NCBI GenBank assembly: GCA_900549485.1
Contig: UROG01000004.1
Coordinates: 17,877 to 81,876, forward strand
Direction: 5' to 3'
From: an uncultured Eubacteriales bacterium
Lineage (GTDB): Bacteria > Bacillota > Clostridia > Oscillospirales > Oscillospiraceae
DNA: 64,000 nt
A program made the translations under genes and the position numbers. Shown one piece after another: positions 39,551 to 48,733 of the stretch. The notes under the pieces were generated by a model that was given only the letters and a program-made list of their open reading frames with translations, was not told the DNA's origin and did no database searches. Positions within the stretch are counted from its first letter, which is position 1. Every line of letters starts with the position of its first letter.

Positions 39551-41926
39551 TCAGGGGTTTATCTGCTCCATAACGAAGCACTCGATAGTATCGCCAACCT
39601 TGATATCGTTGAACTTTTCCACCTGCATACCGCACTCATAGCCGGACGCGACTTCCTTTACGTCGTCCTTGAAGCGTCTGAGGGAGGCAAGATTGCCCTC
39701 GTGGATAACAATATTGTCTCTCAGCACACGCACCTCACAGCCGCGCTGTATCTTACCGTCGGTGCAGTAGCAGCCGCAGACCGTGCCGACCTTGGAGACC
39801 TTATAAGTCTCACGAACCTCCGCATGGCCGATGATAACTTCCTTGAATTTGGGCGCAAGCATACCCTTCATTGCCGCTTCGATCTCATTGATGCAGTCGT
39901 AAATGACGCGGTACATACGCATATCCACGTTGCTTCTTGCGGCGCTGTCGCGTGCGGCGTTATCGGGACGGACATTGAAGCCGACAATGATCGCGCCGGA
40001 GGTCGCGGCAAGCATGACGTCGGATTCGTTGATCGCGCCTACGCCGCTGTGGATGACCTTCACACGCACTTCCTCGTTGGAAATTTTTTCCAGAGACGAC
40101 TTGACCGCCTCTGCGCTGCCCTGAACGTCCGCCTTGACGATGATGTTGAGAGTCTTCATCTCACCCGCCTGGATCTGGCTGAACAGATCCTCAAGGCTTA
40201 CCTTCTTCGCGCCGCCGTTTGCGGCATTGTTCTGCTGGATGCGGCGCTCCTCGGCAAGTTCTCTCGCCATACGCTCATCGGCAACGGCGTTGAATACGTC
40301 GCCTGCGGTCGGAACCTCGCTCAGACCGGATATCTCAACAGGCATGGACGGCCCCGCTTCGCTGACACGCTGCCCCTTATCGTTGAGCATGGTGCGCACA
40401 CGGCCGACGCTCGTGCCGGCAATGATGATATCGCCAAGTCTCAGCGTACCGTTCTGCACAAGGACGGTCATTATCGGGCCGCGTCCCTTATCAAGTCTGG
40501 CCTCGATAACGGTACCCTTCGCGGCGCGGTTGGGATTCGCCTTCAGCTCCTGCACCTCGGCAAGAACAACGAGATTTTCAAGCAGATTGTCTATACCCAT
40601 ACCGGTCTTTGCGGAGATTGGGCATATAATGGTGTCGCCGCCCCATTCCTCGGAAATGAGGTCATACTCGGTAAGCTGCTGCTTGATGCGTTCGGGATTT
40701 GCGCCGACGGTATCCATTTTGTTTATCGCAACGACAACGGGGATGCCTGCTGCCTTTGCGTGATTGATGCTCTCTATCGTCTGCGGCATGATACCGTCGT
40801 CAGCGGCGACAACAAGTATCGCAATATCCGTTACCATTGCGCCGCGGGCGCGCATGGATGTGAACGCCTCATGACCCGGCGTATCAAGGAAGGTAATGGG
40901 ACTGCCGTTGATGGAAGTCGTATATGCGCCGATATGCTGCGTTATGCCGCCGGCCTCGCCGGATGCGACATGGGCGTTTCTTATATAGTCGAGAAGCGAG
41001 GTCTTGCCGTGGTCAACATGACCCATGACAACGACAACGGGCGCTCTGTCAACAAGATCCTCCGCCTTGTCCTCATGGTCGTCGATAAGCTTTTCCTCAA
41101 CGGTGACGATAACTTCCTTTTCGACCTTGCAGCCAAGCTCCATCGCAACGAGCGCGGCGGTATCATAGTCGATTATCTCGGAGACGGAAGCAAAAACGCC
41201 CATCTTGAAAAGCTGCTTTATGACCTCGGCGGCGGTCTTCTTCATTCTTGAAGCGAGATCGCCCACGCTTATCTCGTCGGGTATCTGAACCTTGAGCTGC
41301 TGCTTCTTTGCTATCTCAAGCTGGAGCCGGTTCATCTTGTCGCGCTCCTCCTGACGGCGCTTTGCGCTTGCCGCCTGCTGGTTGGGGCGCTGCTTGGACT
41401 TGCTGTTTATCTTCTCCTTGTTAGCGCGGCGCATACTGTCGTTGCCCTTCATGCCCGCCATATCTTCAAACTTTTCGTTATATTTTTCTATATTGACAGC
41501 CGCGCCGCCGCGTGTATCGACAACGCGCTTTTCCGCGACCTTCCTGGGAACATGGGGTTTGTTCTGCCTGTCGGCGGCCGCCGTCTGCTGCTGGGGCTGA
41601 GCGGGCGCAGGCTTTGCGTTCTGCATATTCTGCGCAGGCTTTGCCGCCGCTTTGGGGGCATCGCCTTTCTTGGCCGGTGCGGGAGCCGCTTTCTCGGCCT
41701 TTGCCGGTACCGGAGCAGGAGCGGTCTTGAAAATGTCCTCAAGACTTGCCGCCTCGTTATGCTGGGTCATATACTCAAAAATAATATCCAGCTCGGGATT
41801 TTCAAGAACCTGCATATGATTCTTGGGAGGCGCTACATAGTCGGTCAGGATCTGCGAGATTTCCTTCGATGCAACATTAAAATCCTTTGCCACCTCATGT
41901 ATTCTGTATTTTACGACCATTGCCAT
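39551..41926 (-). CDS. infB: Translation initiation factor IF-2
   Basis: A 791-residue GTPase that delivers fMet-tRNA to the 30S subunit. An N-terminal IF2-N module (VKYRIHEVAKDFNV) and a long Ala/Pro/Lys-rich linker precede the G domain, which has GHVDHGKTSLLDYIR (G1), DTPGHEAFT (G3) and NKMD (G4). Domains II to IV follow, ending EKFNDIKVGDTIECFVMEQ. The start follows GGGAGGAATAATAT. It is followed three bases upstream by ylxQ. Confidence 0.97.
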   Translation of the reverse strand: MAMVVKYRIHEVAKDFNVASKEISQILTDYVAPPKNHMQVLENPELDIIFEYMTQHNEAASLEDIFKTAPAPVPAKAEKAAPAPAKKGDAPKAAAKPAQNMQNAKPAPAQPQQQTAAADRQNKPHVPRKVAEKRVVDTRGGAAVNIEKYNEKFEDMAGMKGNDSMRRANKEKINSKSKQRPNQQAASAKRRQEERDKMNRLQLEIAKKQQLKVQIPDEISVGDLASRMKKTAAEVIKQLFKMGVFASVSEIIDYDTAALVAMELGCKVEKEVIVTVEEKLIDDHEDKAEDLVDRAPVVVVMGHVDHGKTSLLDYIRNAHVASGEAGGITQHIGAYTTSINGSPITFLDTPGHEAFTSMRARGAMVTDIAILVVAADDGIMPQTIESINHAKAAGIPVVVAINKMDTVGANPERIKQQLTEYDLISEEWGGDTIICPISAKTGMGIDNLLENLVVLAEVQELKANPNRAAKGTVIEARLDKGRGPIMTVLVQNGTLRLGDIIIAGTSVGRVRTMLNDKGQRVSEAGPSMPVEISGLSEVPTAGDVFNAVADERMARELAEERRIQQNNAANGGAKKVSLEDLFSQIQAGEMKTLNIIVKADVQGSAEAVKSSLEKISNEEVRVKVIHSGVGAINESDVMLAATSGAIIVGFNVRPDNAARDSAARSNVDMRMYRVIYDCINEIEAAMKGMLAPKFKEVIIGHAEVRETYKVSKVGTVCGCYCTDGKIQRGCEVRVLRDNIVIHEGNLASLRRFKDDVKEVASGYECGMQVEKFNDIKVGDTIECFVMEQINP

Positions 41927-41929
41927 ATA

Positions 41930-42355
41930 TTATTCCTCCCTTTTCCCTTGACGTTTTTTCTTTTCAACTGCCGTGCTTTTTTTGCGACGCAGCGCCTTGC
42001 CGTATCTCGCGCCGAGACTTTCCGCCGCTTCGGCATACAGCCCCGGCTCCGTCTCCGAAAGATCCTTTGCAAAGGCGTTTGCAAAGCCGAGATCCGTGAT
42101 CGCCGCCATGGAACAGCCGGGCTTGCCGGTCTTATCCGAAATCTCCTCCTTGCTGAACGGAACCTTTATCAGCAGCGTCCTTCGTCCGCTGACGAATTGC
42201 TCCGCACGACGGCAGGCGTTATCCGAGGCGTCGGAAGCAAGTATCAGAAGCCTTGCTTTGCCGTCCTTACACGCAGCGCCCGCATTCGCCTCGCCTATCT
42301 CTATCGCGCCGGCCTTGCGCATCAGCCCAAGCAGATCAAGACTTTTTTTACTCAT
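41930..42355 (-). CDS. ylxQ: L7Ae-family ribosome-associated protein YlxQ
   Basis: A 141-residue protein whose first 100 residues form an L7Ae/L30e-type RNA-binding domain: KSLDLLGLMRKAGAIEIGE, KARLLILASDASDN and MAAITDLGFANAFAK are typical. The C-terminus is basic. The ATG at 42355 follows GGAGGCAGAGC and overlaps the ylxR end by eight bases. YlxQ/YlxR are usual partners between nusA and infB. Confidence 0.9.
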   Translation of the reverse strand: MSKKSLDLLGLMRKAGAIEIGEANAGAACKDGKARLLILASDASDNACRRAEQFVSGRRTLLIKVPFSKEEISDKTGKPGCSMAAITDLGFANAFAKDLSETEPGLYAEAAESLGARYGKALRRKKSTAVEKKKRQGKREE

Positions 42356-42617
42356 GCTCTGCCTCCATCTGCCCGGTAAGCTGTTCATATATTTCCGGAG
42401 GTATGGGAGATGAAAACGCCCTTTCAAATGCCTTTGATTTTATCGCTTTTTTCAGACATTCGCCGTTCGGACACACATAAGCGCCTCTGCCGGAGGCTTT
42501 TCCCTTGAAATCAAGACTTATGCTTCCGTCTGCCGAGCGTACCGCCCGTATAAGCTCCTTCTTCGGCTTCATCTCGCGGCAGCCGAGACACTGTCGCATA
42601 GGTATTTTTTTCTGCAA
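42348..42617 (-). CDS. rnpM: YlxR family protein (RnpM)
   Basis: An 89-residue protein of the YlxR family (DUF448). PMRQCLGCREMKPKKELIR and GKASGRGAYVCPNGECLKKA are the signature blocks. The Bacillus homologue binds the RNase P RNA and modulates RNase P. The start is probably the TTG at 42617, eight bases after GGAGG, which keeps the KKIPMR family start. A 122-bp gap without a clear site separates it from nusA. Confidence 0.92.
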   Translation of the reverse strand: MQKKIPMRQCLGCREMKPKKELIRAVRSADGSISLDFKGKASGRGAYVCPNGECLKKAIKSKAFERAFSSPIPPEIYEQLTGQMEAEHE

Positions 42618-42739
42618 AACTGCCGCCTCCTTATACTATCCGCCTGAAAGCACCGCGTTCAAGCATATAATGCGAACTTTGTCCGCCTTCCGAATTGCTT
42701 TGCATGGGCTTGCAGTATCTATCCGCCCATTATAACAGC

Positions 42740-43792
42740 TTATGCCTCGCTCTCCGGCTTGATGTCTATCTTATAGCCGGTAAGCTTGGCGGCAAGACGG
42801 GCGTTCTGCCCTTCCTTGCCGATGGCAAGGGACAGCTGTGCGTCGGGAACTATGACGCGGCAGCTCTTCCCGTCCTCCTGCATGGTAACGCTTACGACCT
42901 CGGATGGCGACAGCGCCGCGGCAATATACTCCTCCGGGTTCTCGCTGTATTTGATGATATCTATCTTCTCGCCGTTAAGCTCGTCAACGATGCTGGCGAC
43001 GCGTCCGCCCTTGGGACCGACGCAGGCGCCGATCGGGTCAACGTTTTCGTCCGCCGACCACACCGCCATCTTGGTGCGGCTCCCCGCTTCGCGGGCAATG
43101 GACTTTATCTCGACCGTGCCGTCAAAAATTTCCGGAACCTCAAGCTCAAAAAGGCGCTTGACAAGGCCGGGATGAGTGCGGCTGATGAGAACCTGGGGAC
43201 CGCGTGTCGAATTTCTGACCTCGACGACATAGACCTTTATACGGTCGCCCTCCTTGATATTCTCGGTCTTTATGCGCTCATTGGCGGAGAGCATTGCCTT
43301 TGTCACTTCGCTGTTGGAAGAAATGTCAATGGAAACGTTGCCGTTTCTCGGATCGATATGGGAGACGACGCCGGTGAGCAGCTCATGCTCCTTGGAGGTG
43401 AACTCCTCATAAATTATGCCGCGTTCCGCCTCGCGGATACCCTGTATGATGACCTGCTTCGCGGCCTGTGCGGCAATGCGTCCGAACTTCTTCGTCTCAA
43501 CGGGAACGGGGAGCGTATCGCCTATCTTGGCGCGGCGGCTCAATTTTTTTGCGGCTTCTATATTTATCTCATGAGAAGGGTCCTCAACCTCATCGACAAC
43601 GGTCTTGAGAACGTTCATCTCAATACGCTTGCTGTCCTCCTCCAGAATTATCTCGACATTATCCTCGCAGTCGGGATTGTCGCGGCGGAAAGCGGCAAGC
43701 ATCGCCTGCTTTATCTTGTCGTACATATAATTTCTGGGTATGCCTTTTTCCTTCTCAATGTCTTCTATCGCTTCAAAAAAATCTGCGTTCAT
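42740..43792 (-). CDS. nusA: Transcription termination/antitermination factor NusA
   Basis: A 350-residue RNA polymerase-binding factor. It has the N-terminal polymerase-binding domain (FEAIEDIEKEKGIPRNYMYD), an S1 domain (GVVSHIDPRNGNVSIDI), and two KH domains (GACVGPKGGRVASIVDELNG and LSLAIGKEGQNARLAAKL). The E. coli acidic repeats are absent, as usual in Firmicutes. The ATG at 43792 follows GGAGATATTACA; the longer open frame is not the start. Confidence 0.97.
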   Translation of the reverse strand: MNADFFEAIEDIEKEKGIPRNYMYDKIKQAMLAAFRRDNPDCEDNVEIILEEDSKRIEMNVLKTVVDEVEDPSHEINIEAAKKLSRRAKIGDTLPVPVETKKFGRIAAQAAKQVIIQGIREAERGIIYEEFTSKEHELLTGVVSHIDPRNGNVSIDISSNSEVTKAMLSANERIKTENIKEGDRIKVYVVEVRNSTRGPQVLISRTHPGLVKRLFELEVPEIFDGTVEIKSIAREAGSRTKMAVWSADENVDPIGACVGPKGGRVASIVDELNGEKIDIIKYSENPEEYIAAALSPSEVVSVTMQEDGKSCRVIVPDAQLSLAIGKEGQNARLAAKLTGYKIDIKPESEA

Positions 43793-43832
43793 TGTAATAT
43801 CTCCGTTCAGCTTAAATAAGTGAAATTTTTTA

Positions 43833-44288
43833 TTATATTGATGCGTGCAGCCTGACCTGCGCCGTCTGCGCCTTGTCAAAGCTCAGGCTTTTCCCGCCGT
43901 AAACGATCCCGACCCTGCCGTTATCGTAGCCGGAAAGAGTTCCGACAAAGACCTTGCTGCCCTCAAACGGCTGGTAGAGACGGATCTCGACCTCGCTGCC
44001 CATAAACTGCGCAAAATCCGACGGGCGCTTAAGCTCCCTCTCCGCGCCGGCGGAACCGACCTCAAAAACATAGCTGTCGGGTATGGGATCGGCCTCGTCC
44101 AATATCGGGTCAAGCGCACGGCTTATCGTCTCACAGTCGTTTATGGAAACGCCGCCCTCCTTGTCGATATACACCCTCAGGTACCACGTACCCGCCTCGC
44201 GCACATACTCAACATCCCACAGGGTGCAGCCCGCTTCGCTTACAACGCCGCGTGCAAGCTCCGTCACCCTGTCTGTGATTTTGCTCAT
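43833..44288 (-). CDS. rimP: Ribosome maturation factor RimP
   Basis: A 151-residue protein needed for 30S assembly. SEAGCTLWDVEYVREAGTWY, GGVSINDCETISRALDPILDE and YVFEVGSAGAERELKRPSDF are family blocks, followed by the C-terminal SH3-like domain. The ATG at 44288 follows GGAGGGGCATT. It is the first gene of the nine-gene translation operon and lies behind a leader of about 120 bases with a terminator-like hairpin. Confidence 0.95.
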   Translation of the reverse strand: MSKITDRVTELARGVVSEAGCTLWDVEYVREAGTWYLRVYIDKEGGVSINDCETISRALDPILDEADPIPDSYVFEVGSAGAERELKRPSDFAQFMGSEVEIRLYQPFEGSKVFVGTLSGYDNGRVGIVYGGKSLSFDKAQTAQVRLHASI

Positions 44289-44368
44289 AATGCCCCTCCA
44301 TGCGCTTTTGCGCACACAAAATTCCGAAAAGCTTTCCTCCCATACATTCCGAAAAAGCTTCACAAAAA

Positions 44369-44390
44369 AGAGTGGACCGCAGCCCACTCT
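44369..44390 (-). terminator. Terminator-like hairpin in the rimP leader
   Basis: On the minus strand AGAGTGG pairs with CCACTCT around an 8-base loop and TTTTTTG follows, the form of an intrinsic terminator. It lies downstream of the predicted rimP promoter and about 80 bases before the start codon. It may be an attenuator of the operon, or it may also end acyltransferase transcripts that read through from 44459. Confidence 0.7.
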
Positions 44391-44417
44391 GACACAAACA
44401 TGATACTAACCTTACTT

Positions 44418-44446
44418 AATATAGCACCACAATTGCATTTTTGCAA
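44418..44446 (-). promoter_or_regulatory. Predicted promoter of the rimP-nusA-infB-ribF operon
   Basis: On the minus strand TTGCAA (44441-44446) and TATATT (44418-44423) are spaced by 17 bases, and TG one base before the -10 makes it an extended -10 promoter. Confidence 0.6.
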
Positions 44447-44458
44447 GTATTTTTTTCG

Positions 44459-45544
44459 TTATTTATTCCCTGCCGGAACTGTTTTTTCTTCTCTTTTCGC
44501 TATCCGCCCCGCAAGCGCCCAGAACAGCCGTATAAGCTTTGCCGCGCAGTATGAAACGGCAAGCAGCAGCAGGAATATCAGCGCCGAGTATTTAGGCGCA
44601 AATATGAGTTTCTGGCACCAATATGCCGAGAAAAACGTATGCGTGAGCCAGATAAACGCGGACTCATCGCCTAATTTCCCAAGCAGCCTGAACAGCGGTT
44701 TGAAAACACGCAGCGGCAGCAGAACGGCAATGCAGCAGATAAAAACCGCGCTGTTGATAAAATCATAGAAAAGATGGTTATAAAGATGCAGATAGAAAAC
44801 GGCCGCCATGCAGACAAGCGCCGCTATGCACCACACCGTTTTTCCGGCGTACTTTTCCTTCACCCTGTCAAGCAGGGCGTATTTTGCGAAGATGCAGCCC
44901 AGTAAAAACGCGGGCAGTATTTCAAGCACTTCCCGTGTTTTATGCCAGAAGACCGAGGCGGCAAAATACTCCAGCGCAGGCCGCTCCATGATCACGGGGA
45001 CGATATAATTGCAGAAGGCGCTGTATATGAGTACAATGAAAAGGTCTGTAAAAACATTTGCTTTTTCCCTGTCAAGAAAGCGCTTTATCGACGGGAAAAG
45101 CACAAGCAGCACGGCAAACGGAAGAATGAACCACCATTCCTCATTGAACGTACAGCTGAGACCAAGAGAATTATAGATGATCTCTCTCAGAAGGCCTGTC
45201 TGCATATTTCTGAAAAAATATACCGACACGGGCAGCGACAGGAAAAAAACCTGCCAGACCGCCGTATAAAGCCCCTTTATACGCTTTGCGGCAAGGCTTG
45301 TTATATCGCCGGTTTTCTGTGATGAGAGATATGTACCGTAGCCGCTCAGGAAAAGGAACATCGGCATACAGATTCTTCCGAACTGCCCTATATACGTAGA
45401 CAAAGTTGTTTCCCCGAAAGAGTACAGCGAAACAAAGCCTATGCCTTCAAGAATTTTATGCGGATAGGCGAACAGATGATGGTAGAGCATAAGGCAGATC
45501 GCAATGCCTTTTACCACCTTTGTATCTTCTTTTGAAAACGACAA
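44459..45544 (-). CDS. Membrane acyltransferase, acyltransferase-3 family
   Basis: A 361-residue membrane protein with about ten helices. DTKVVKGIAICLMLYHHLFA at the start and CMPMFLFLSGYGTYLSSQ are the family-3 acyltransferase motifs; the HH pair includes the expected catalytic histidine. The C-terminal half ends with aromatic-rich helices (SAYWCQKLIFAPKYSALIFL). Members O-acylate surface glycans. It is transcribed alone in front of the rimP promoter. It is distinct in sequence from the protein at 16127-17233. Confidence 0.87.
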   Translation of the reverse strand: MSFSKEDTKVVKGIAICLMLYHHLFAYPHKILEGIGFVSLYSFGETTLSTYIGQFGRICMPMFLFLSGYGTYLSSQKTGDITSLAAKRIKGLYTAVWQVFFLSLPVSVYFFRNMQTGLLREIIYNSLGLSCTFNEEWWFILPFAVLLVLFPSIKRFLDREKANVFTDLFIVLIYSAFCNYIVPVIMERPALEYFAASVFWHKTREVLEILPAFLLGCIFAKYALLDRVKEKYAGKTVWCIAALVCMAAVFYLHLYNHLFYDFINSAVFICCIAVLLPLRVFKPLFRLLGKLGDESAFIWLTHTFFSAYWCQKLIFAPKYSALIFLLLLAVSYCAAKLIRLFWALAGRIAKREEKTVPAGNK

Positions 45545-45603
45545 GGCAAGACCTCCTTTTCCGTTTTGACGGCTGCCTGCCGAAAGCCGCGCAGAATTTT
45601 ACT

Positions 45604-45644
45604 CATTTTGCCAGAGGTCCTAAGCGAGATTCTCCGGCAAAATG
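45604..45644 (-). terminator. Probable terminator of dgt-dnaG-rpoD
   Basis: CATTTTGCC (45604-45612) and GGCAAAATG (45636-45644) form a 9-bp stem that can be extended by GAG/CTC after one mismatch. It lies 12 bases after the rpoD stop. The T-run is weak. Confidence 0.55.
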
Positions 45645-45655
45645 ATCTATGCTTA

Positions 45656-46957
45656 TCAATTAAGAAAATCCTTCAGTCTCTTGCTGCGGCTGGGGTGGCG
45701 GAGCTTGCGCAGAGCCTTTGCCTCGATCTGACGGATACGCTCACGCGTGACATTGAACTCCTTGCCGACTTCCTCAAGTGTGCGGGTACGGCCGTCAACT
45801 ATGCCGAAGCGCAGCTCAAGCACCTTTTTCTCTCTGGGTGCAAGCGTGTCGAGAACCTCTTCCAGCTGCTCGCGCAGAAGGGAGAATGACGCGGCCTCGG
45901 AAGGCTCGCTTGCGTCCTCGTCGGGAATAAAGTCGCCCAGATGGGAATCCTCCTCCTCGCCGATCGGCGTCTCAAGGGAGACAGGCTCCTGCGCTATCTT
46001 GAGGATATCGCGCACCTTGTCAACGGGCATATCCATTTCCTTTGCTATCTCCTCGGCGCTGGGATCGTGTCCAAGCTCCTGCAGAAGCTGACGCGAAACG
46101 CGGATGGTCTTGTTTATGGTTTCCACCATGTGAACGGGGATACGGATGGTGCGCGCCTGATCGGCTATTGCGCGGGTTATCGCCTGTCTTATCCACCACG
46201 TCGCATAGGTAGAGAACTTGTAGCCCTTGGTATAATCGAACTTCTCGACTGCCTTGATAAGACCCAGATTGCCCTCCTGAATAAGATCAAGAAACAGCAT
46301 ACCGCGCCCGACGTAGCGCTTTGCTATGGATACCACCAGACGCAGGTTGGCCTCGGTCATGCGGCGCTTTGCGTTCTCGTTGCCCTCCGCCATCTGCTTT
46401 GCAAGAACGGTTTCTTCCTCCTGGGTGAGCAGGGCGACCTTTCCTATCTCCTTGAGATACATGCGCACCGGATCGTCCGTGGAAAAGCTGTCCATGAGCG
46501 AATCGGTATCGGCAAGCTCCTCCTCGGTCACTTCGTCTATACTCTCTATTTCTTCGACCTCGGGAGATATCTCGTCGATCAGAGGGAGAACGGCGGAAGC
46601 GGCTATATCTATATATATTCCGTTTGCCTCAATGCTTTCATAGAACTTTGCCTCGGTGTCGCTGTCAATGTTCAGCTCGTCAAGAAGCTCAAGATCCTTT
46701 GCGGAGAGGCTCCCCTTTTTCTTGCCCTTTTCGATAAGCTCGGCAAGTCTTTCCTCGGGCGTTTTCTGATTTTCGGCATTATCCGCGTCCTTTTTCTTGG
46801 AAGACTTCTTTTTCGCCTTCGGCGCTTCATCCTTTGGAGCTTCTTCTTTGGCTTCTGCTGCATCCGCAGAATTTTCAGCAAGAAAAACATCCGCCATCTT
46901 GTCAAGTTTCTTCTCGGAAAGCATAGTTTCGTCTTTCATATCTTTATCCCTCTTCAT
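45656..46957 (-). CDS. rpoD: RNA polymerase primary sigma factor (sigma-A/RpoD)
   Basis: A 433-residue primary sigma factor. A Lys/Glu/Ala-rich N-terminus of about 60 residues is followed by a short region 1.1-like part, region 1.2 (DDPVRMYLKEIGKVALL), region 2 (LRLVVSIAKRYVGRGMLFLD and YKFSTYATWWIRQAI), region 3 and region 4.2 (FNVTRERIRQIEAKALRKLR). Regions 2.4 and 4.2 read canonical, consistent with the TTGACA/TATAAT-like promoters found here. It overlaps dnaG by four bases. The ATG at 46939 is an alternative start with a GAGGG site. Confidence 0.97.
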   Translation of the reverse strand: MKRDKDMKDETMLSEKKLDKMADVFLAENSADAAEAKEEAPKDEAPKAKKKSSKKKDADNAENQKTPEERLAELIEKGKKKGSLSAKDLELLDELNIDSDTEAKFYESIEANGIYIDIAASAVLPLIDEISPEVEEIESIDEVTEEELADTDSLMDSFSTDDPVRMYLKEIGKVALLTQEEETVLAKQMAEGNENAKRRMTEANLRLVVSIAKRYVGRGMLFLDLIQEGNLGLIKAVEKFDYTKGYKFSTYATWWIRQAITRAIADQARTIRIPVHMVETINKTIRVSRQLLQELGHDPSAEEIAKEMDMPVDKVRDILKIAQEPVSLETPIGEEEDSHLGDFIPDEDASEPSEAASFSLLREQLEEVLDTLAPREKKVLELRFGIVDGRTRTLEEVGKEFNVTRERIRQIEAKALRKLRHPSRSKRLKDFLN

Positions 46958-48699
46958 TTTCTCGCCCTGTCATAGGCCGTGTTTTGCTTTGAGCGCATTA
47001 TCGCTTCAAAATCAGGCTTGCCGCTCCTGCGCTCTTTCTCTGTTTTTATTCTCTTTATATAATCCGCCATTGTCCGGCGGCTGTCAGACAATTTTTCAGG
47101 CTTCTGCGTGATCGCAATAAAAAGGTTCATTTCCTCCTTCGAAAGCTCGCCCACAAGCGTGGCGGGGCTGACCTGCCGCTGCTCAAAAAGCATACCGCGT
47201 ATCACAGCGTATATATGCCGCAGTACAGGTGAAGAAAAATCATCCTCTTCCGGAAGCTCTGCGGAAACAAGCTCCGGCTCAAGGTAGAGGAGCCGTATGA
47301 CCCCCTCCTCCGCGACGGCTGAGGCGGGATCGTCATAGCGAAGCTGCCTGTCCGCAGGCTGCGCCATCTGCTCCGGTCTTGACACGGCTTTCCGCTCGTC
47401 TCTCGCGGCTTTTGAAACGATCCGCTTCCTTACCCTCTCGACCTCATCGGCAATGACATTCCCGTTGACGGAAGCCGTTTCGGCTACACGCTTGGCATAA
47501 ACCTCCCTCTCCGCAGCGCCCGGAAAGCTTGCCACAAGCTGCGTCGCCTCCTTGAGAAATGCCACGCGCTGATCATCCAGCGAAAGATCGTATTTCTCCC
47601 TGACGGCGTTGAGCCTGTAATCCACCTGATCTTCCGACGCCTCCAGCAGATTGCGGAACGCGCCCGCGCCCTTCTGCTTGATAAACTCATCCGGATCTTT
47701 AGCGCCGGTCATACGCAGAACCCTGACCTTGACGTCCAGCTTTTCAAAGATCTCTATCGCACGCTTTGAAGCTTTTATACCGGCGGTATCATTGTCATAT
47801 GCGATTATCACCTGCGATGTGTACCGCTGGATAAGCGACGCCTGCTCCCTTGTAAGCGATGTGCCGAGAGATGCGACCGCCGAATCGAAGCCCGCCTGAT
47901 GCAGCGAAACTACGTCTATATTTCCCTCTGATAGGATTATATATCCGCTTTTTGATTTTTTAGCCAGATTCATGGCAAAAAGGTTCCTGCTTTTGCTGAA
48001 AACGGCGGTTTCGGGGCTGTTAAGATATTTCGGTTCGCCGTCGCCGAGGATACGGCCGGAAAAGCCTATCACCTTGCCCGTCACGTCGATGACCGGGAAC
48101 ATCAGGCGGTTCCTGAACGCGTCATATATCCCGCCGCTTTTCCCGCGCTTTGCAAGACCTGCGTCAAGCAGCTCGCCGTCGGAATAGCCTTTCAGGCGCA
48201 TTGCGTCTGTAAGGCTGCTCCATGTGTCAGGCGCGCAGCCCAGCCCGAAGTTCTTTGCCGTGACAGGGCTTATCTGCCTTTTTACCATGTATTCGCATGC
48301 CGCTCTGCCGGCCGGTGTTGAAAGCTGTGAGTAAAAAAACGCAGCCGCATCTCTGTTCAGAGCAAGAATACGCGCTTTTTTCTTTGCCTCTCTGTCATAC
48401 TCCTGCTCCGGCATGGCCATGCCCGCTCTCCGCGCAAGCTTTTCCACCGCCTCCGGAAAGGTGAGGTTTTCTATCTCCATTATAAAATTGATGACCCCGC
48501 CGCCCTTGCCGCAGCCAAAGCAGTGATATATCTGTCTGTCCGGCGACACGGAGAAGGATGGCGTTTTTTCGTTGTGGAACGGGCAAAGCCCGAACATATT
48601 CGACCCGCTTCTTTTACCGAGATGCACATACTCGGAAACGACGTCTACTATATCGTTCCTCGCGGCAAGCTCTGTCAGAAAGCTTTCCGGAAAAGCCAC
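46954..48699 (-). CDS. dnaG: DNA primase
   Basis: A 581-residue primase that lays RNA primers at the replication fork. The zinc-binding domain has Cys39, His42, Cys60 and Cys63 (CPFHNEKTPSF and YHCFGCGKGG). The TOPRIM core shows SEGNIDVVSLHQAGF (Glu) and AYDNDTAGIKA (Asp-x-Asp). A C-terminal helicase-binding domain follows. The start is a GTG eight bases after GGAGG. The dgt-dnaG-rpoD order is common in Clostridia. Confidence 0.97.
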   Translation of the reverse strand: MAFPESFLTELAARNDIVDVVSEYVHLGKRSGSNMFGLCPFHNEKTPSFSVSPDRQIYHCFGCGKGGGVINFIMEIENLTFPEAVEKLARRAGMAMPEQEYDREAKKKARILALNRDAAAFFYSQLSTPAGRAACEYMVKRQISPVTAKNFGLGCAPDTWSSLTDAMRLKGYSDGELLDAGLAKRGKSGGIYDAFRNRLMFPVIDVTGKVIGFSGRILGDGEPKYLNSPETAVFSKSRNLFAMNLAKKSKSGYIILSEGNIDVVSLHQAGFDSAVASLGTSLTREQASLIQRYTSQVIIAYDNDTAGIKASKRAIEIFEKLDVKVRVLRMTGAKDPDEFIKQKGAGAFRNLLEASEDQVDYRLNAVREKYDLSLDDQRVAFLKEATQLVASFPGAAEREVYAKRVAETASVNGNVIADEVERVRKRIVSKAARDERKAVSRPEQMAQPADRQLRYDDPASAVAEEGVIRLLYLEPELVSAELPEEDDFSSPVLRHIYAVIRGMLFEQRQVSPATLVGELSKEEMNLFIAITQKPEKLSDSRRTMADYIKRIKTEKERRSGKPDFEAIMRSKQNTAYDRARK

Positions 48700-48733
48700 T
48701 CCGCCGCCCTCCTTTTTTCCTGAAATTTACAAA

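Noticed and set aside
39458..41251. 597-codon plus-strand frame opposite infB
   Set aside because: IF-2 on the minus strand is certain, and the plus frame starts within a repeat element.
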